Assembly: GCA_033764095.1 (NCBI GenBank)
Contig: JANRJF010000143.1
Span: 1 to 26,863 of the forward strand
Reading direction: 5' to 3'
Source: JBDTMT01 sp033764095
Lineage (GTDB): Bacteria > Desulfobacterota > Binatia > HRBIN30 > CADEER01
Length of the DNA: 26,863 nucleotides
The notes beneath the pieces were generated by a model. The model was not told the origin of the DNA, searched no databases, and worked only from the letters and a program-made list of their open reading frames with translations. Below are positions 1 through 7,835 of this stretch, one piece after another. Each line of letters starts with the position of its first letter. The stretch's first letter is position 1. A program made the position numbers and the translations under genes.

Positions 1-2
1 AC

Positions 3-662
3 CGCGCCCTGGCCGGCGCCGGCGCCGGCGGCGCGGTCGACCTGTCGCCGCCGGATCTGCTCGCCGTCCTGCGCGCCACCGGCATCGCCTGCGCGATGGC
101 CGAGCGCGTCGCGCCGGAGCTCGCCACCGCCACCGCCGAGCGGGTCGGCTACCCGCTGGTGATGAAGGCCGAGGCGCCCGGACTGGTCCAGCGGCGCGCC
201 GCCGGCGCGGTGCTGCTCGGCCTGCGCGACGCCGCCGCGGTGGCGCGCGCCGCCGACGATCTGCGCGCCCGCATCCGCGGTCTGACCAGCGTCGAGCTGC
301 AGCGCCAGATCGGCGCCGGGGTCGAACTGCAGGTGGCGGTGCGCTGCGATCCGACCTTCGGACCGCTGGTCGTCTGTGCCGCCGCCGGCGCGGCGTCGGT
401 CGAGCCCGCCGCGGCGCTGCGCCTGCCACCGGTCAGCGACCTCGACGCCGAGGCGTTGCTCGCCGATCTGCAGCGCGTCCCGTCGGCACCGGCGCTCGAT
501 GCCGCGCACGCCGATCGCGCCGCGCTGATCGACGTCATCCGCCGCGTCTCGGCGCTGGTCGACCTCGTCCCCGAGTTGCGCGCGCTGCTGCTCGAGCCGC
601 TCACCGTGCTGCCGCCGGGGCAGGGCGCGGTGGTGCTGCGCGCCAGCCTGCGGCTCGGGTGA
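3..662 (+). CDS. NDP-forming acyl-CoA synthetase-like protein, ATP-grasp C-terminal part (5' truncated)
   Basis: The reading frame is open from base 3, upstream of the first ATG at 96, so the gene begins before the window and only its last 219 codons are seen. The segment resembles the ATP-grasp half of NDP-forming acetyl/acyl-CoA synthetases and of protein acetyltransferases with the same domain. A GYPLVMKAEAP strand is followed by GAVLLGLRDAAAV, matching the family pattern GYPVVLK...GGV.LGL. The end (VPELRALLLEPLTVLPPGQGAVVLRASL) matches the usual finish, in which an E-x-N-P-l motif is common; here it reads LLLEPLTV, so the asparagine is absent. The family makes acyl-CoA with ATP hydrolysis, or acts inside Pat-type lysine acetyltransferases. 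Substrate cannot be judged. Family confidence is good; activity is uncertain because the CoA-binding and phosphohistidine domains lie outside the window. Confidence 0.7.
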   Translation, partial: RALAGAGAGGAVDLSPPDLLAVLRATGIACAMAERVAPELATATAERVGYPLVMKAEAPGLVQRRAAGAVLLGLRDAAAVARAADDLRARIRGLTSVELQRQIGAGVELQVAVRCDPTFGPLVVCAAAGAASVEPAAALRLPPVSDLDAEALLADLQRVPSAPALDAAHADRAALIDVIRRVSALVDLVPELRALLLEPLTVLPPGQGAVVLRASLRLG

Positions 663-761
663 ACGCGGCGCGATTGAACCGGCCGAGCACCTCGGGCATG
701 GACATCGATGTCGGTCGGCGTCCGTCGATCGGCGTGGGCGTTCATCCAAGAGGAGAGACAC

Positions 762-1142
762 ATGTTCAGTCACATCATGGTCGGGTCCAACGATCTCGCG
801 GCATCGAAGAAGTTCTACGATGCGCTGCTCGGCACGCTCGGCGTCGCGCCGGGGTTCACCGACGACAAGGGGCGCATCTTCTACATGTCGCCGACCGGCG
901 TGTTCGCGGTGACCAAGCCGATCGACGGCGCGCCGGCCACCGCCGCCAACGGCGGCACCATCGGCTTCGCGGTGGCGGATCCGGCGACGGTCGACAAGTG
1001 GCACGCCGCCGGCGTCGCCAACGGCGGCACCTCGATCGAGGACCCGCCGGGCGTGCGCGAGGGCGGCCTCGGCAAGATGTACCTCGCCTACCTGCGCGAT
1101 CCGTCCGGCAACAAGCTCTGCGCGTTGCACCGCATGAGCTGA
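762..1142 (+). CDS. VOC-superfamily (glyoxalase/bleomycin-resistance-like) protein
   Basis: A 126-residue single-domain protein of the vicinal oxygen chelate fold. It opens with MFSHIMVGSNDLAASKKFYDALLGTLG, the standard first beta-alpha unit of glyoxalase-like proteins, and ends with YLRDPSGNKLCALH, the usual last strand (DP-x-GN-x-x). The start at 762 is chosen over an upstream in-frame ATG at 708 because AGAGGAGA lies 5-12 bases before 762 and the extra residues do not resemble the family. VOC proteins act as metal-dependent lyases, dioxygenases or antibiotic-binding proteins; the substrate here is unknown. The stop is followed after 8 bases by a strong GC hairpin, so it is probably a single-gene transcript or the end of a unit containing the upstream gene. 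Confidence 0.85.
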   Translation: MFSHIMVGSNDLAASKKFYDALLGTLGVAPGFTDDKGRIFYMSPTGVFAVTKPIDGAPATAANGGTIGFAVADPATVDKWHAAGVANGGTSIEDPPGVREGGLGKMYLAYLRDPSGNKLCALHRMS

Positions 1143-1150
1143 ACGCGGAT

Positions 1151-1185
1151 CGGCGCCGGCCTACCCAACCGGTGGGCCGGCGCCG
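1151..1185. terminator. Hairpin between two convergent genes
   Basis: A perfect 11-bp GC stem (1151-1161 with 1175-1185) extends inward through a T.G and an ACC/GGT pairing to a 5-base loop. It sits 8 bases after the VOC stop and 35 bases beyond the stop of the leftward cluster, so it could end both transcripts. There is no T-run on either side, so it may be a Rho-assisted or processing hairpin rather than a classical intrinsic terminator. Confidence 0.5.
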
Positions 1186-1220
1186 CCGTCGCGTCTTCGG
1201 GCGACCGGAATCAGCAAGGA

Positions 1221-1634
1221 TTACACGGAGCGCACGGATCGGTGCGCATTACGCCCGCTGGTCTGCCGCGCATGCCACGCGGCGCGGGCGAGGTCGCCAG
1301 CGGTGTTGATCGCCGGCGTGTCGGTGCGCCGCTGGTCGATGTGCAGCGACTCGGCCAGGTCATGGAGATCGCCGAGGTCAACGTCGAGCGTCGCCACCAG
1401 GTCGTCCGCGACGTGGATCGGGAACGAGTGCGGCGCGATCAGCTGCTGAATACCGCTGTAGACGCTGCGGCACAGGTCCTCAGGTACTTCCGGGAGCGCG
1501 GCGCGAAAGCGTGGGAATCCATCGCTGTCGCCGCGCGTCTGCGCGAGTCGCCGTCGCAGCCGGTAGCGCGGGAAGTTCATCGCAAGCGTCACGACCGTCA
1601 AGGCGATCACCAGCCAGACCAACGTGCCGGTCAT
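1221..1634 (-). CDS. Conserved-looking small protein with one N-terminal membrane segment
   Basis: A 137-residue protein that I do not recognise. It starts MTGTLVWLVIALTVVTLAMNF, one clear membrane-spanning segment (about residues 4-22), followed by a basic stretch (YRLRRRL) that would sit on the cytoplasmic side. The rest is soluble and rich in Asp and Leu, with VDLGDLHDLAESLHID as a likely helix. The start at 1634 is chosen because it overlaps the upstream stop by four bases (ATGA), a sign of translational coupling. The open frame continues upstream to 1883, but that part reads as Arg/Pro-rich antisense-type translation over the neighbour gene. It is the last gene of the GFA-like cluster. 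No function is assigned. Confidence 0.6.
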   Translation of the reverse strand: MTGTLVWLVIALTVVTLAMNFPRYRLRRRLAQTRGDSDGFPRFRAALPEVPEDLCRSVYSGIQQLIAPHSFPIHVADDLVATLDVDLGDLHDLAESLHIDQRRTDTPAINTAGDLARAAWHARQTSGRNAHRSVRSV

Positions 1635-2005
1635 CGCGTCTCGCCGCCGTCGCGGCCCTCTGGTCGGGGTGATGCACGGATCACGCCCAACGGACAGATG
1701 ACGACACCGGGGCCGTCCGGGTCGCCGCAGGCGATCGAGTTGACGCGGCGGTCGAAGAGGAAGGCGAGGGCCAGCAAGAGCGGATACGCCGTCAGTCCCC
1801 AGAGAAGGGTGATCGCGCTGAGCAGGACCGGCACGGCAATGATCCACAGCAGCCAGGTCGTCGCGATCGACGGGGTCTGCCACCAGAGCGAGAGCAGCGC
1901 AGCCGGTACCCCAGTCGCAACGGCCGCCCAGGCGTACGACCTGACCAGGCGGCGCCAGGCGGACGTGGTCGCTGCATTGCGCTGGTTACGGGCCGGGGCG
2001 GGCAT
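1631..2005 (-). CDS. Small integral membrane protein
   Basis: A 124-residue protein with two strong hydrophobic segments (AWAAVATGVPAALLSLWW and WLLWIIAVPVLLSAITLLWG), then a third shorter one (AYPLLLALAFLF) before a soluble tail of about 40 residues containing IACGDPDGPGVVICP. The start at 2005 lies 5 bases after the GFA-like gene stop, and its own stop overlaps the next gene start by four bases, so the three genes are very probably cotranscribed. The longer open frame upstream to 2365 covers the GFA gene in another frame and is rejected. I do not recognise the family. It may anchor or accompany the single-span protein encoded next. Confidence 0.6.
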   Translation of the reverse strand: MPAPARNQRNAATTSAWRRLVRSYAWAAVATGVPAALLSLWWQTPSIATTWLLWIIAVPVLLSAITLLWGLTAYPLLLALAFLFDRRVNSIACGDPDGPGVVICPLGVIRASPRPEGRDGGETR

Positions 2006-2010
2006 CGGCA

Positions 2011-2391
2011 CTACTCGAGCTGGCTGCCGTGGACGCGCCGGAGCGGAATCGCATGCAGGTCGACGCCGTCCAGGCAGCGGACGTTGATCGACCAGCCGGT
2101 GAACTCGGGCATGCCCTGGGCGCTCTCGGCTGGCGTGCGGGCGCGCGGTTTCCTGAACGGGAGGATGCCGCAGGTGGGGCAGAAGTAATCCTCGGCGGTG
2201 CGCGTGTGCCACTGGTAGAGCGTCAGGTCGTCGAGCGGGGTGAGGATGCGGACGCGATCGGCGGCGACCCGATGGATCAAGGCGCCGCGCCGGCGGCAGA
2301 CCGAGCAGTCGCAGACGCGGACGTGATCGAGGTCGAGATCGACCTCGAAGCGTACGCCACCGCAATGACAGGAGCCGCGATACGTCTGCAC
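2011..2391 (-). CDS. GFA (CENP-V/GFA) family zinc-binding protein
   Basis: A 126-residue protein with the full cysteine signature of the GFA fold: C8-H-C10-GG near the start, C27-D-C29-SVC32, and C71-PTC74-G. These bind two zinc ions in the prototype. The family is named for a Paracoccus enzyme proposed to speed glutathione-formaldehyde adduct formation, but most members have no proven reaction, so a detoxification role is only suggested by homology. Length and motif order match ordinary single-domain members. It is first of a tight leftward cluster with two membrane proteins (gap 5 bases, then a 4-base overlap). The start is the only ATG ahead of the first cysteine motif. Confidence 0.88.
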   Translation of the reverse strand: MQTYRGSCHCGGVRFEVDLDLDHVRVCDCSVCRRRGALIHRVAADRVRILTPLDDLTLYQWHTRTAEDYFCPTCGILPFRKPRARTPAESAQGMPEFTGWSINVRCLDGVDLHAIPLRRVHGSQLE

Positions 2392-2479
2392 GCCGCGCGA
2401 CGATAGCGGTCGGCGCCGCGCCCCGCTACGCGAAGCCGATACGGCCGACCAGACGCCGCCGGCATTCGCTGGTGCAGCG

Positions 2480-2818
2480 TCAGCCTTCGGCGGCGATGCC
2501 GGCGCTGGACTGGCGCTGCGACCACGCCGCCAGGCTGCGGCGGAAGTAGCTCGGCTCGATCTCCAGCGTCTCGGTGATGTGCTCGAAGGAGAACAGGCCG
2601 TCGTTGCGCGTGCTGGCGATCCAGGCGGCGGCCTCGTCGAAGAGGGCGCGGCCGACGCGGTCCTGCGCCAGCATGTACTTGCGATAGGTCTCGAAGGCGT
2701 CTTGCAGCACGGCCAACATGAGACGCTTCTCGCCCGACATGGCGGCGCGACGGTGGCGCGCCGCAGCCGACTGCTCGGCGATCAGGACGTCCGGTTCAAA
2801 CAGGCCGCGGTTGCTCAT
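2480..2818 (-). CDS. Conserved hypothetical protein (GEKRLMLAVLQDA-type)
   Basis: A 112-residue soluble, mostly helical protein. The core EKRLMLAVLQDAFETYRKYMLAQDRVGRALFDEAAAWI resembles small uncharacterised proteins I recall from high-GC Deltaproteobacteria-like genomes. It is followed by FSFEHITETLEIEPSYFRRSL, which reads like a helix-turn-helix-type segment: family members tend to end with an LxIxPxYLRRxL unit. A DNA-binding or regulatory role is therefore possible but unproven. A good ribosome-binding site (GGAAGG-x-AGAG) lies directly before the ATG, which supports the start. It is transcribed alone, in the same direction as the cold-shock gene upstream but separated from it by a strong hairpin. 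Confidence 0.7.
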   Translation of the reverse strand: MSNRGLFEPDVLIAEQSAAARHRRAAMSGEKRLMLAVLQDAFETYRKYMLAQDRVGRALFDEAAAWIASTRNDGLFSFEHITETLEIEPSYFRRSLAAWSQRQSSAGIAAEG

Positions 2819-2898
2819 CTCTGCCTTCCACTGTGGCCGCGCCGCCGGTCGTCTCGGCGCGCCAGATATCTAGGTGTGCGTAAGAGGGGGAAGGTGCA

Positions 2899-2926
2899 CC
2901 GCGGGGGCCCCGATGGGCCCCCGCGG
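2899..2926 (-). terminator. Terminator hairpin after the cold-shock gene
   Basis: A perfect 12-bp stem (CCGCGGGGGCCC paired with GGGCCCCCGCGG) with a 4-base loop begins 7 bases past the cspA-like stop on the minus strand. It is followed only by a pyrimidine-rich stretch rather than a T-run. Very stable, so a likely transcript end. Confidence 0.7.
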
Positions 2927-2933
2927 ATATCGG

Positions 2934-3134
2934 TTACAGCTTGACGACGTTCGACGCCTGCAAGCCTTTCTTGCCCTGCGTGATGTCGAACGAAACCTGC
3001 TGGCCTTCGTCGAGGCTGCGATAGCCGTCACCAACGATGGCGGTGTGGTGGACGAACACGTCGTCCCCGTCCGGGCGGCTGATGAAGCCGTAGCCCTTCT
3101 CGGCGTTGAACCACTTCACGGTTCCCTGAGCCAT
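2934..3134 (-). CDS. Cold-shock protein (CspA family)
   Basis: A 66-residue single OB-fold protein. It contains both nucleic-acid binding motifs of the family: RNP1 as KGYGFI and RNP2 as VFVHH. The opening GTVKWFNAEKGYGFI is diagnostic. Csp proteins bind single-stranded RNA/DNA and keep mRNA unstructured, especially after cold shift or during growth arrest. The start at 3134 is fixed by a near-consensus ribosome-binding site, AAAGGAGG, about 8 bases upstream; an upstream open frame to 3308 has no such support. About 165 bases of leader-like DNA precede it, consistent with the long 5' untranslated regions of cold-shock genes, but I cannot show a structural switch. It ends with a very stable hairpin. 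Confidence 0.95.
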   Translation of the reverse strand: MAQGTVKWFNAEKGYGFISRPDGDDVFVHHTAIVGDGYRSLDEGQQVSFDITQGKKGLQASNVVKL

Positions 3135-3385
3135 GTGCGCTTCCTCCTTTCTGGGTATTCGTCGTTGGGGGAAGCTGCTTATTCCGGAACGCGTGGAGTG
3201 AACTGCGAACGGGAGCCGGGATGCGAATGCGACCCGACCCCCCCATGAAACGGCGGTGCCTTCCCTGAGACTGGGCTTTTTCTTAGCCGAGCGTTTGAGC
3301 GACCACAAGATCAGGATTCACCCTAAGTGGGGGATTGGATCGGGGAGGGGGATCGGGGCGGCGTTGGTTGGGAACTGACGGGCTC
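3135..3385. other. Non-coding stretch: cold-shock leader plus G-rich tract
   Basis: No gene is supported here. Bases 3135-3300 are the probable leader and promoter region of the cold-shock gene; the best promoter pair I could find on the minus strand is weak. From about 3330 the plus strand becomes strongly G-rich with GGGGA/GGATC-type runs leading into the inverted repeat at 3386. Confidence 0.4.
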
Positions 3386-3510
3386 GGGCTGGGGCTGGGG
3401 CTCGCATTGAGTTCGGCCGAAGCGAGGAGTGGGATCGGGGACGGGTACGGGCTTGGGCCGGGTCGAGTTAGGGGGCCGGTCCGACCCGATGCGAGCCCGA
3501 GCCGCAGCCG
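3386..3510. repeat. Inverted repeat of GGGCTS hexamers downstream of the CorC-type gene
   Basis: The left arm (3386-3415) holds four degenerate hexamers of the type GGGCTG/GGGCTC ending in CTCGCAT. The right arm (3482-3510) is its reverse complement at about 24 of 29 aligned positions with one gap. The 66-base spacer carries five or more GGG runs (3431-3462). The right arm ends 33 bases from the stop of the leftward CorC-type gene. It shares its design with the other intergenic hairpins in this window. Confidence 0.75.
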
Positions 3511-3543
3511 TCTTTTTCGAAATGGATCCGCCTCGACCCGGGA

Positions 3544-4821
3544 CTACGACGTCGCCGCCGCCGCGGTCTCCGGGCGCTCGATCACCTGCACCTGGGTGAC
3601 GCGAGCGCGGGCGAGGTCGGTGACGACGATGTCGTAGCCGGGCAGGGCGATCGACTCGCCGCGGCGCGGGGTGCGGCCGAGGGTGTTGAAGACCAGGCCG
3701 GCGAGGGTGTCGCCCGGCTCGGCGGGGACCTTCCAGCCGGTCTGGCGGTTGAAGTCGCGCACCTTCACCCGGCCGAGCGCCTGATAGCGGCCGGGCGCCA
3801 CCTGGCGGATGGTGAGCAGCTCGTCGCGGTCGAACTCGTCGCGGATCTCGCCGACCAGCTCCTCCAGGATGTCCTCCTGGGTGACGATGCCGAGCGTGAC
3901 GCCGAACTCGTCCTTCACGATGGCGAAGTGGACGAAGGCGTTCTGCATATCGGTGAGCAGCTCGAGAATGCGTTTCCGCTCGGGAACTTGCAGCACCGGA
4001 CGGAGAATTCGCCGCAGGTCGCCGCGGGCGTCGCGCTCGAGCTCGACGAGGTCCTTGAGGTGGGCGACGCCGAGCACCCGGTCGATCGAGCCCTCGTAGA
4101 TCGGGACGCGCGTGTAGCCCTCCTCCAGCACTGCCTTGAGCAGCTCGGCGGGCGGCGTGTCGGCCGAGAAGCCGACCACCTCGGTGCGCGGCACCAGGAT
4201 GTCCGCGACGGTCATGTCCACCGCCCGCGCCGCCGCGGCGATGATGCCGATCGGCCGGTCGCCGCCGGTGCCGGTGTTCTCGCTGGCGCCGCGCGCCAGC
4301 CGCATCAGCTCCTCGGTGGAGCTCATCTGCGGGGCGCTGTCGGCAGCGCCGGCGAGCCGCTCGATCAGCGGGTCGACCAGCTTGTCGTAGAGAATGTGCA
4401 GCGGGCGCAGGAGCTGGTGCAGCAGGTAGAGCGGTAGCGCCACCATGTAGGCGATGCGCTTCGGGTGGCTGGCGGCGACCGCCTTCGGCATCACTTCGCC
4501 GAACAGGAAGGTGACGACGGTCATGATGATGGTGGCGACGACGATGCCCCAGCCGTCGCCGAGGTAGCGCACCGCCAGCGCCGAAGCGACCGCCGCGCCC
4601 AGCGTGTTGACGATGTTCTGGCCGAGCAGGACGGTGACCAGCAGCCGCTGCAGCGAGGTGAGCAGCTCGCGCGCGGCGAGCACGCCGGGGCCCTTCGGCG
4701 TCTTGGCGTCCTCGTCGAGGTCGGCGCGCGTCAGGCGGAGCAGCGCCGTCTCGCTGCCGGCGAAGAACGCCGCACCGACCAGGCAGACCAGCAGGATGAG
4801 CAGGTAGGTGATCGACTCCAT
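3544..4821 (-). CDS. CNNM/CorC (HlyC)-type membrane protein with CBS pair
   Basis: A 425-residue protein of the hemolysin C/CorC family. The N-terminal CNNM (DUF21) membrane domain spans about residues 1-150 (ITYLLILLVCLVGAAFFAGSETAL; TIIMTVVTFLFGEVMPKAVA). A CBS-domain pair follows at about 190-315 (MTVADILVPRTEVVGFS; YTRVPIYEGSIDRVLGVAHLKDL; DEFGVTLGIVTQEDILEELVGEI). A C-terminal CorC_HlyC domain lies at about 330-415. The family is linked to Mg/Co efflux and divalent-cation homeostasis, with CBS domains binding adenine nucleotides; the true ion is not readable here. The start at 4821 is chosen because family similarity begins at MESITYLL; the open frame continues to 5010 without family similarity. 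No obvious ribosome-binding site is visible. Divergent from cmoA across 180 bases in which I see no clear signal. Confidence 0.88.
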   Translation of the reverse strand: MESITYLLILLVCLVGAAFFAGSETALLRLTRADLDEDAKTPKGPGVLAARELLTSLQRLLVTVLLGQNIVNTLGAAVASALAVRYLGDGWGIVVATIIMTVVTFLFGEVMPKAVAASHPKRIAYMVALPLYLLHQLLRPLHILYDKLVDPLIERLAGAADSAPQMSSTEELMRLARGASENTGTGGDRPIGIIAAAARAVDMTVADILVPRTEVVGFSADTPPAELLKAVLEEGYTRVPIYEGSIDRVLGVAHLKDLVELERDARGDLRRILRPVLQVPERKRILELLTDMQNAFVHFAIVKDEFGVTLGIVTQEDILEELVGEIRDEFDRDELLTIRQVAPGRYQALGRVKVRDFNRQTGWKVPAEPGDTLAGLVFNTLGRTPRRGESIALPGYDIVVTDLARARVTQVQVIERPETAAAATS

Positions 4822-5001
4822 CAGGTCGACGGAGCCGGCACGGGCAGGTCGGGATCGGTGGGCACGGCGCGGCGACCGTACCGCGCAGTCGCGCGGCGGG
4901 CAACCGACGGCCGCTGCGCGGGGTTGCCCGCGTCGCGAGCGAAGCGTAAGTCCCTGAACGGGCGCGAGACCGCCGCCGGGGCACGGCGGCAGGAGGGTCG
5001 G

Positions 5002-5736
5002 ATGGGACACGCCAAGCGCAAGACACGCGACGCGATCTACCGCGCCGAACGGCCGATCGCCGATTTCAGCTTCAACGCCGAGACCGCCTCGGTGTTCGAG
5101 GACATGCTCGAGCGCTCGGTGCCGTTCTACGGCGAGATGCAGCGTATGCTCGCCGAGCTGGCCGCCGACTTCGCCGTCGACGGCACCGCCGTCTACGACC
5201 TCGGCTGCTCCACCGGCACCACCCTGCAGGCGCTCGACAGCCTACCGCAGGACGTGCTGCTGGTCGGCGTCGACTCCTCGCCCGACATGCTCGAGCGCGC
5301 GCAGAAGGAACTGCACGGCAAGCTGCGCCACCGCCTGGCGTTGGAATGTGCCGACCTCAACCAGGCCCTGCGCATCACCGACGCCTCGGTGGTGGTGATG
5401 AGCCTGACGCTGCAGTTCGTTCGCCCGCTGCACCGCGAGCGCATCCTGCGCGAGATCGCCGATGGGCTGCAGCACAACGGCTGCCTGCTGCTGATCGAGA
5501 AGCTGGTGGCGCAGGATTCGATGCTCAACCGGCTCTACATTCAACATTATTACGAGTTCAAACAGCGCAACGGCTACAGCGAGATGGAGATCGCGCAGAA
5601 GCGCGAGGCGCTGGAGAACGTGCTGATTCCCTACCGGCTGGAGGAGAACGACGAGATGCTGCGCCGCGCCGGTTTCCGCACCGTCGACGTGTTCTTCAAG
5701 TGGTACAATTTCTGTGGCCTCATCGCCCTCAAGTGA
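5002..5736 (+). CDS. cmoA: Carboxy-S-adenosyl-L-methionine synthase
   Basis: A 244-residue SAM-dependent enzyme that aligns along its length with CmoA, which makes carboxy-SAM from SAM and prephenate; CmoB then uses it to form 5-oxyacetyluridine at tRNA position 34. Landmarks are PIADFSFNAETASVFEDMLERSVPFY (N-terminal lid), VYDLGCSTGTT (SAM-binding motif I), VGVDSSPDM (motif II), VVVMSLTLQFV, and the C-terminal NGYSEMEIAQKREALENVLIP, all with direct CmoA counterparts. The start at 5002 has AGGAGGG 5-11 bases upstream; the long in-frame extension to 4465 is non-homologous. No cmoB is in the window. The downstream methyltransferase overlaps its 3' end by 23 bases, so the two are probably cotranslated. 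Confidence 0.85.
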   Translation: MGHAKRKTRDAIYRAERPIADFSFNAETASVFEDMLERSVPFYGEMQRMLAELAADFAVDGTAVYDLGCSTGTTLQALDSLPQDVLLVGVDSSPDMLERAQKELHGKLRHRLALECADLNQALRITDASVVVMSLTLQFVRPLHRERILREIADGLQHNGCLLLIEKLVAQDSMLNRLYIQHYYEFKQRNGYSEMEIAQKREALENVLIPYRLEENDEMLRRAGFRTVDVFFKWYNFCGLIALK

Positions 5737-6499
5737 GACGACGGCGCCCGCGCCGCCGAGCGGGCTCGATGGGCTGATCATCGCGATCGGCAACTTCGCC
5801 TTCGGGTATCGCGACTACATCGCGCCGGTGAGCATCGCGCTGGTCGCGCTGTTCACCATGCCGCGGCCCTTTCTCGGCAATCGCGCCCTCGATCCCTGGT
5901 GGGACGCCGCCGGGATTCTCGTCTCGCTCACCGGTCAGGCGCTGCGCGTGCTGGTGATCGGGCTCGCCTACATCCAGCGCGGCGGCAAGAACAAGCAGAT
6001 CGCCGCCGACAAGCTGGTGGTCGAGGGCATCTTCGCGCACGCCCGCCATCCGCTCTACGTCGGCAACTTCCTGTTGCTGGTCGGGCTGATGATGATCTGG
6101 AACTCGCCGTGGGGATACCTGCTCGCCGCCACGCTGGGCTTCGGCCTCTTCTGCATGGCGCGCGCCGAGGAGGCGTTCCTGGCGCGCAAGTTCGGTCCGG
6201 CCTTCGACGACTATTGCGCCCGCGTGCCGCGCTTCATTCCCAACCTGCGCGGCATCCGCACCACGTTGGCCGGCTTCTCGTTCGACTGGAAGCGCGTGGT
6301 GCGCAAGGAGTACGGCACGACCTTCTCGTGGACGACGACCGCCGTGCTGCTGCTGGTGCTGGAGCGGGTCGACTGGGACGGCGTGCAGGGCGCGGCGCCG
6401 GCCGCGGCTCGCCTGCTGGTGGTCTGGCTGCTGCTCGCGGCCGCGTGGGGGACGGCGCGTTGGATGAAGAAGACGCGCCGGCTCGTGTCGCCCGACTGA
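5714..6499 (+). CDS. PEMT/ICMT-type integral membrane methyltransferase-like protein
   Basis: A 261-residue membrane protein from a GTG start that overlaps the end of cmoA; no ATG occurs until codon 48, inside the first membrane segment, so the GTG is the best start even though no ribosome-binding site is visible. Four to five hydrophobic segments are present. The SAM-binding signature of the phospholipid/isoprenylcysteine methyltransferase family is clear: GIFAHARHPLYVGNFLLLVGL followed by EEAFLARKFGPAFDDYCARVPRFIP (E..F...FG..[FY]..Y...V.RF.P). Such enzymes methylate phosphatidylethanolamine or small lipophilic acceptors. An extra C-terminal part of about 75 residues with another membrane segment and a basic end (RWMKKTRR) goes beyond the minimal family. 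Substrate is unknown. Confidence 0.78.
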   Translation: MASSPSSETTAPAPPSGLDGLIIAIGNFAFGYRDYIAPVSIALVALFTMPRPFLGNRALDPWWDAAGILVSLTGQALRVLVIGLAYIQRGGKNKQIAADKLVVEGIFAHARHPLYVGNFLLLVGLMMIWNSPWGYLLAATLGFGLFCMARAEEAFLARKFGPAFDDYCARVPRFIPNLRGIRTTLAGFSFDWKRVVRKEYGTTFSWTTTAVLLLVLERVDWDGVQGAAPAAARLLVVWLLLAAAWGTARWMKKTRRLVSPD

Positions 6500-6558
6500 C
6501 CCCGGGCGAGCGCACCGCCAGCGGCGGCGCACCTTGATCTTTCAGCGCGCCCTCGCGT

Positions 6559-7821
6559 ATGTCCAATTCGATGCCGTTCGAGCTTCAGCGCGTCGTCGTC
6601 ACCGGTCTCGGGACGATCAGCCCGCTCGGCAACGACGTCGGCAGCAACTGGTCTGCGTTGCTCGCCGGCCGCTCCGGCATCGGTCCGATCACCGCCTTCG
6701 ACGCCAGCGACTTCCCGGTGCGCATCGCCGGTGAGGTGCGCGGCTTCGATCCCGCCGAGCACTTCGACAAGAAGGACATCAAGAAGATCGATCGTTTCGC
6801 GCAGTTCGCCATCGCGGCGGCGCAGCAGGCGATGGATGACGCGCGGCTGGTCATTGCGCCGGAGACCGCACACCGGGTCGGCGTCGTCGTCGGCGTCGGC
6901 ATGGGCGGCATCGGGACGCTGGAGGAGTACCACAAGCAGTTCCTCGCCACCGGCCTGAAGCGGCTGTCGCCGTTCGTCATCCCACGCGTCATTCCCAACA
7001 TGGCGCCGGGCCTGATCGCCATCCGCTTCGGGTGCACCGGGGTGAACTACACGCCGACCAGCGCCTGCGCCTCGGGCGGCCAGGCGGTCGGCGAGGCGTT
7101 CCGGCTGGTGCGCTTCGGCGAGCAGGACGTGGTGATCACCGGCGGCGCCGAGGCGGCGGTGACCCAACTCGGCGTCGGTGGCTTCGCCGTCATGCGCGCC
7201 ATGTCGACGCGCAACGAGGCGCCGGAGCGCGCCAGCCGCCCGTTCGATCGGGCGCGCGACGGCTTCGTCATCGGCGAGGGCGCCGGCATCCTGGTGCTCG
7301 AGTCGCTGGCGCACGCGCGGGCGCGCGGCGCCCGCATCTACGCCGAGATCGTCGGCTACGGCGCCAACTGCGACGCCTTCCACATCACCTCGCCGGCGCC
7401 GGACGGGCGCGGCGCCGCCGACTGCATGCGCCTGGCGCTGAGCGGCGGCGAGGTCGATCCGCTCGAGGTCGACTACGTCAACGCGCACGGTACCTCGACG
7501 CCGTACACCGACACCAACGAGACGCAGGCGATCAAGGCGGTGTTCGGCGAGCATGCGGCGCGCCTGGCGGTGAGCTCGACCAAGTCGATGACCGGCCACC
7601 TGTTCGGCGCCGCCGGCGGCATCGAGTGCGCCTACACGGCGCTCAGCGTGCACCACGGCTGGATCCCGCCGACGATCAACTACGAGACCCCCGATCCCGA
7701 CTGCGACCTCGATTACGTCCCCAACGTCGCGCGCCAGAAGCCGATCCGCATCGCGCTGTCGAACTCGTTCGGCTTCGGCGGCGCCAACGCGTGCGTGGCG
7801 TTCAAGAAGTGGGACGGCTGA
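6559..7821 (+). CDS. fabF: Beta-ketoacyl-ACP synthase II (FabF type)
   Basis: A 420-residue condensing enzyme of fatty-acid synthesis. The catalytic cysteine is C170 in TSACASGG, and the two histidines are H310 (NAHGTSTPYTD) and H347 (GHLFGAAGG) with the conserved K342, exactly 7 residues later than C163/H303/K335/H340 of E. coli FabF. The GFVIGEGAGILVLE and SNSFGFGGANA motifs are intact. It extends malonyl-ACP with an acyl chain. It is not in the usual fabD-fabG-acpP cluster, so a role in a secondary lipid or polyketide-like path is possible. The start at 6559 is arbitrary between two close ATGs (6559 and 6571), neither with a strong ribosome-binding site. A tandem-unit hairpin follows 15 bases past the stop. 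Confidence 0.9.
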   Translation: MSNSMPFELQRVVVTGLGTISPLGNDVGSNWSALLAGRSGIGPITAFDASDFPVRIAGEVRGFDPAEHFDKKDIKKIDRFAQFAIAAAQQAMDDARLVIAPETAHRVGVVVGVGMGGIGTLEEYHKQFLATGLKRLSPFVIPRVIPNMAPGLIAIRFGCTGVNYTPTSACASGGQAVGEAFRLVRFGEQDVVITGGAEAAVTQLGVGGFAVMRAMSTRNEAPERASRPFDRARDGFVIGEGAGILVLESLAHARARGARIYAEIVGYGANCDAFHITSPAPDGRGAADCMRLALSGGEVDPLEVDYVNAHGTSTPYTDTNETQAIKAVFGEHAARLAVSSTKSMTGHLFGAAGGIECAYTALSVHHGWIPPTINYETPDPDCDLDYVPNVARQKPIRIALSNSFGFGGANACVAFKKWDG

Positions 7822-7835
7822 ACGAACGGCGTGCC

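Noticed and set aside
708..761. Longer N-terminus for the VOC protein
   Set aside because: The ATG at 762 has an AGAGGAGA ribosome-binding site and matches the family start.
1635..1883. N-terminal extension of the 1221-1634 protein
   Set aside because: It covers the neighbouring membrane-protein gene in another frame, with Arg/Pro-rich composition, and the ATGA overlap gives a natural start at 1634.
3241..3320. Promoter for the cold-shock gene (TTGTGG, 17 bases, TAAGAA on the minus strand)
   Set aside because: Only three of six matches in each box; too weak to report as a feature.
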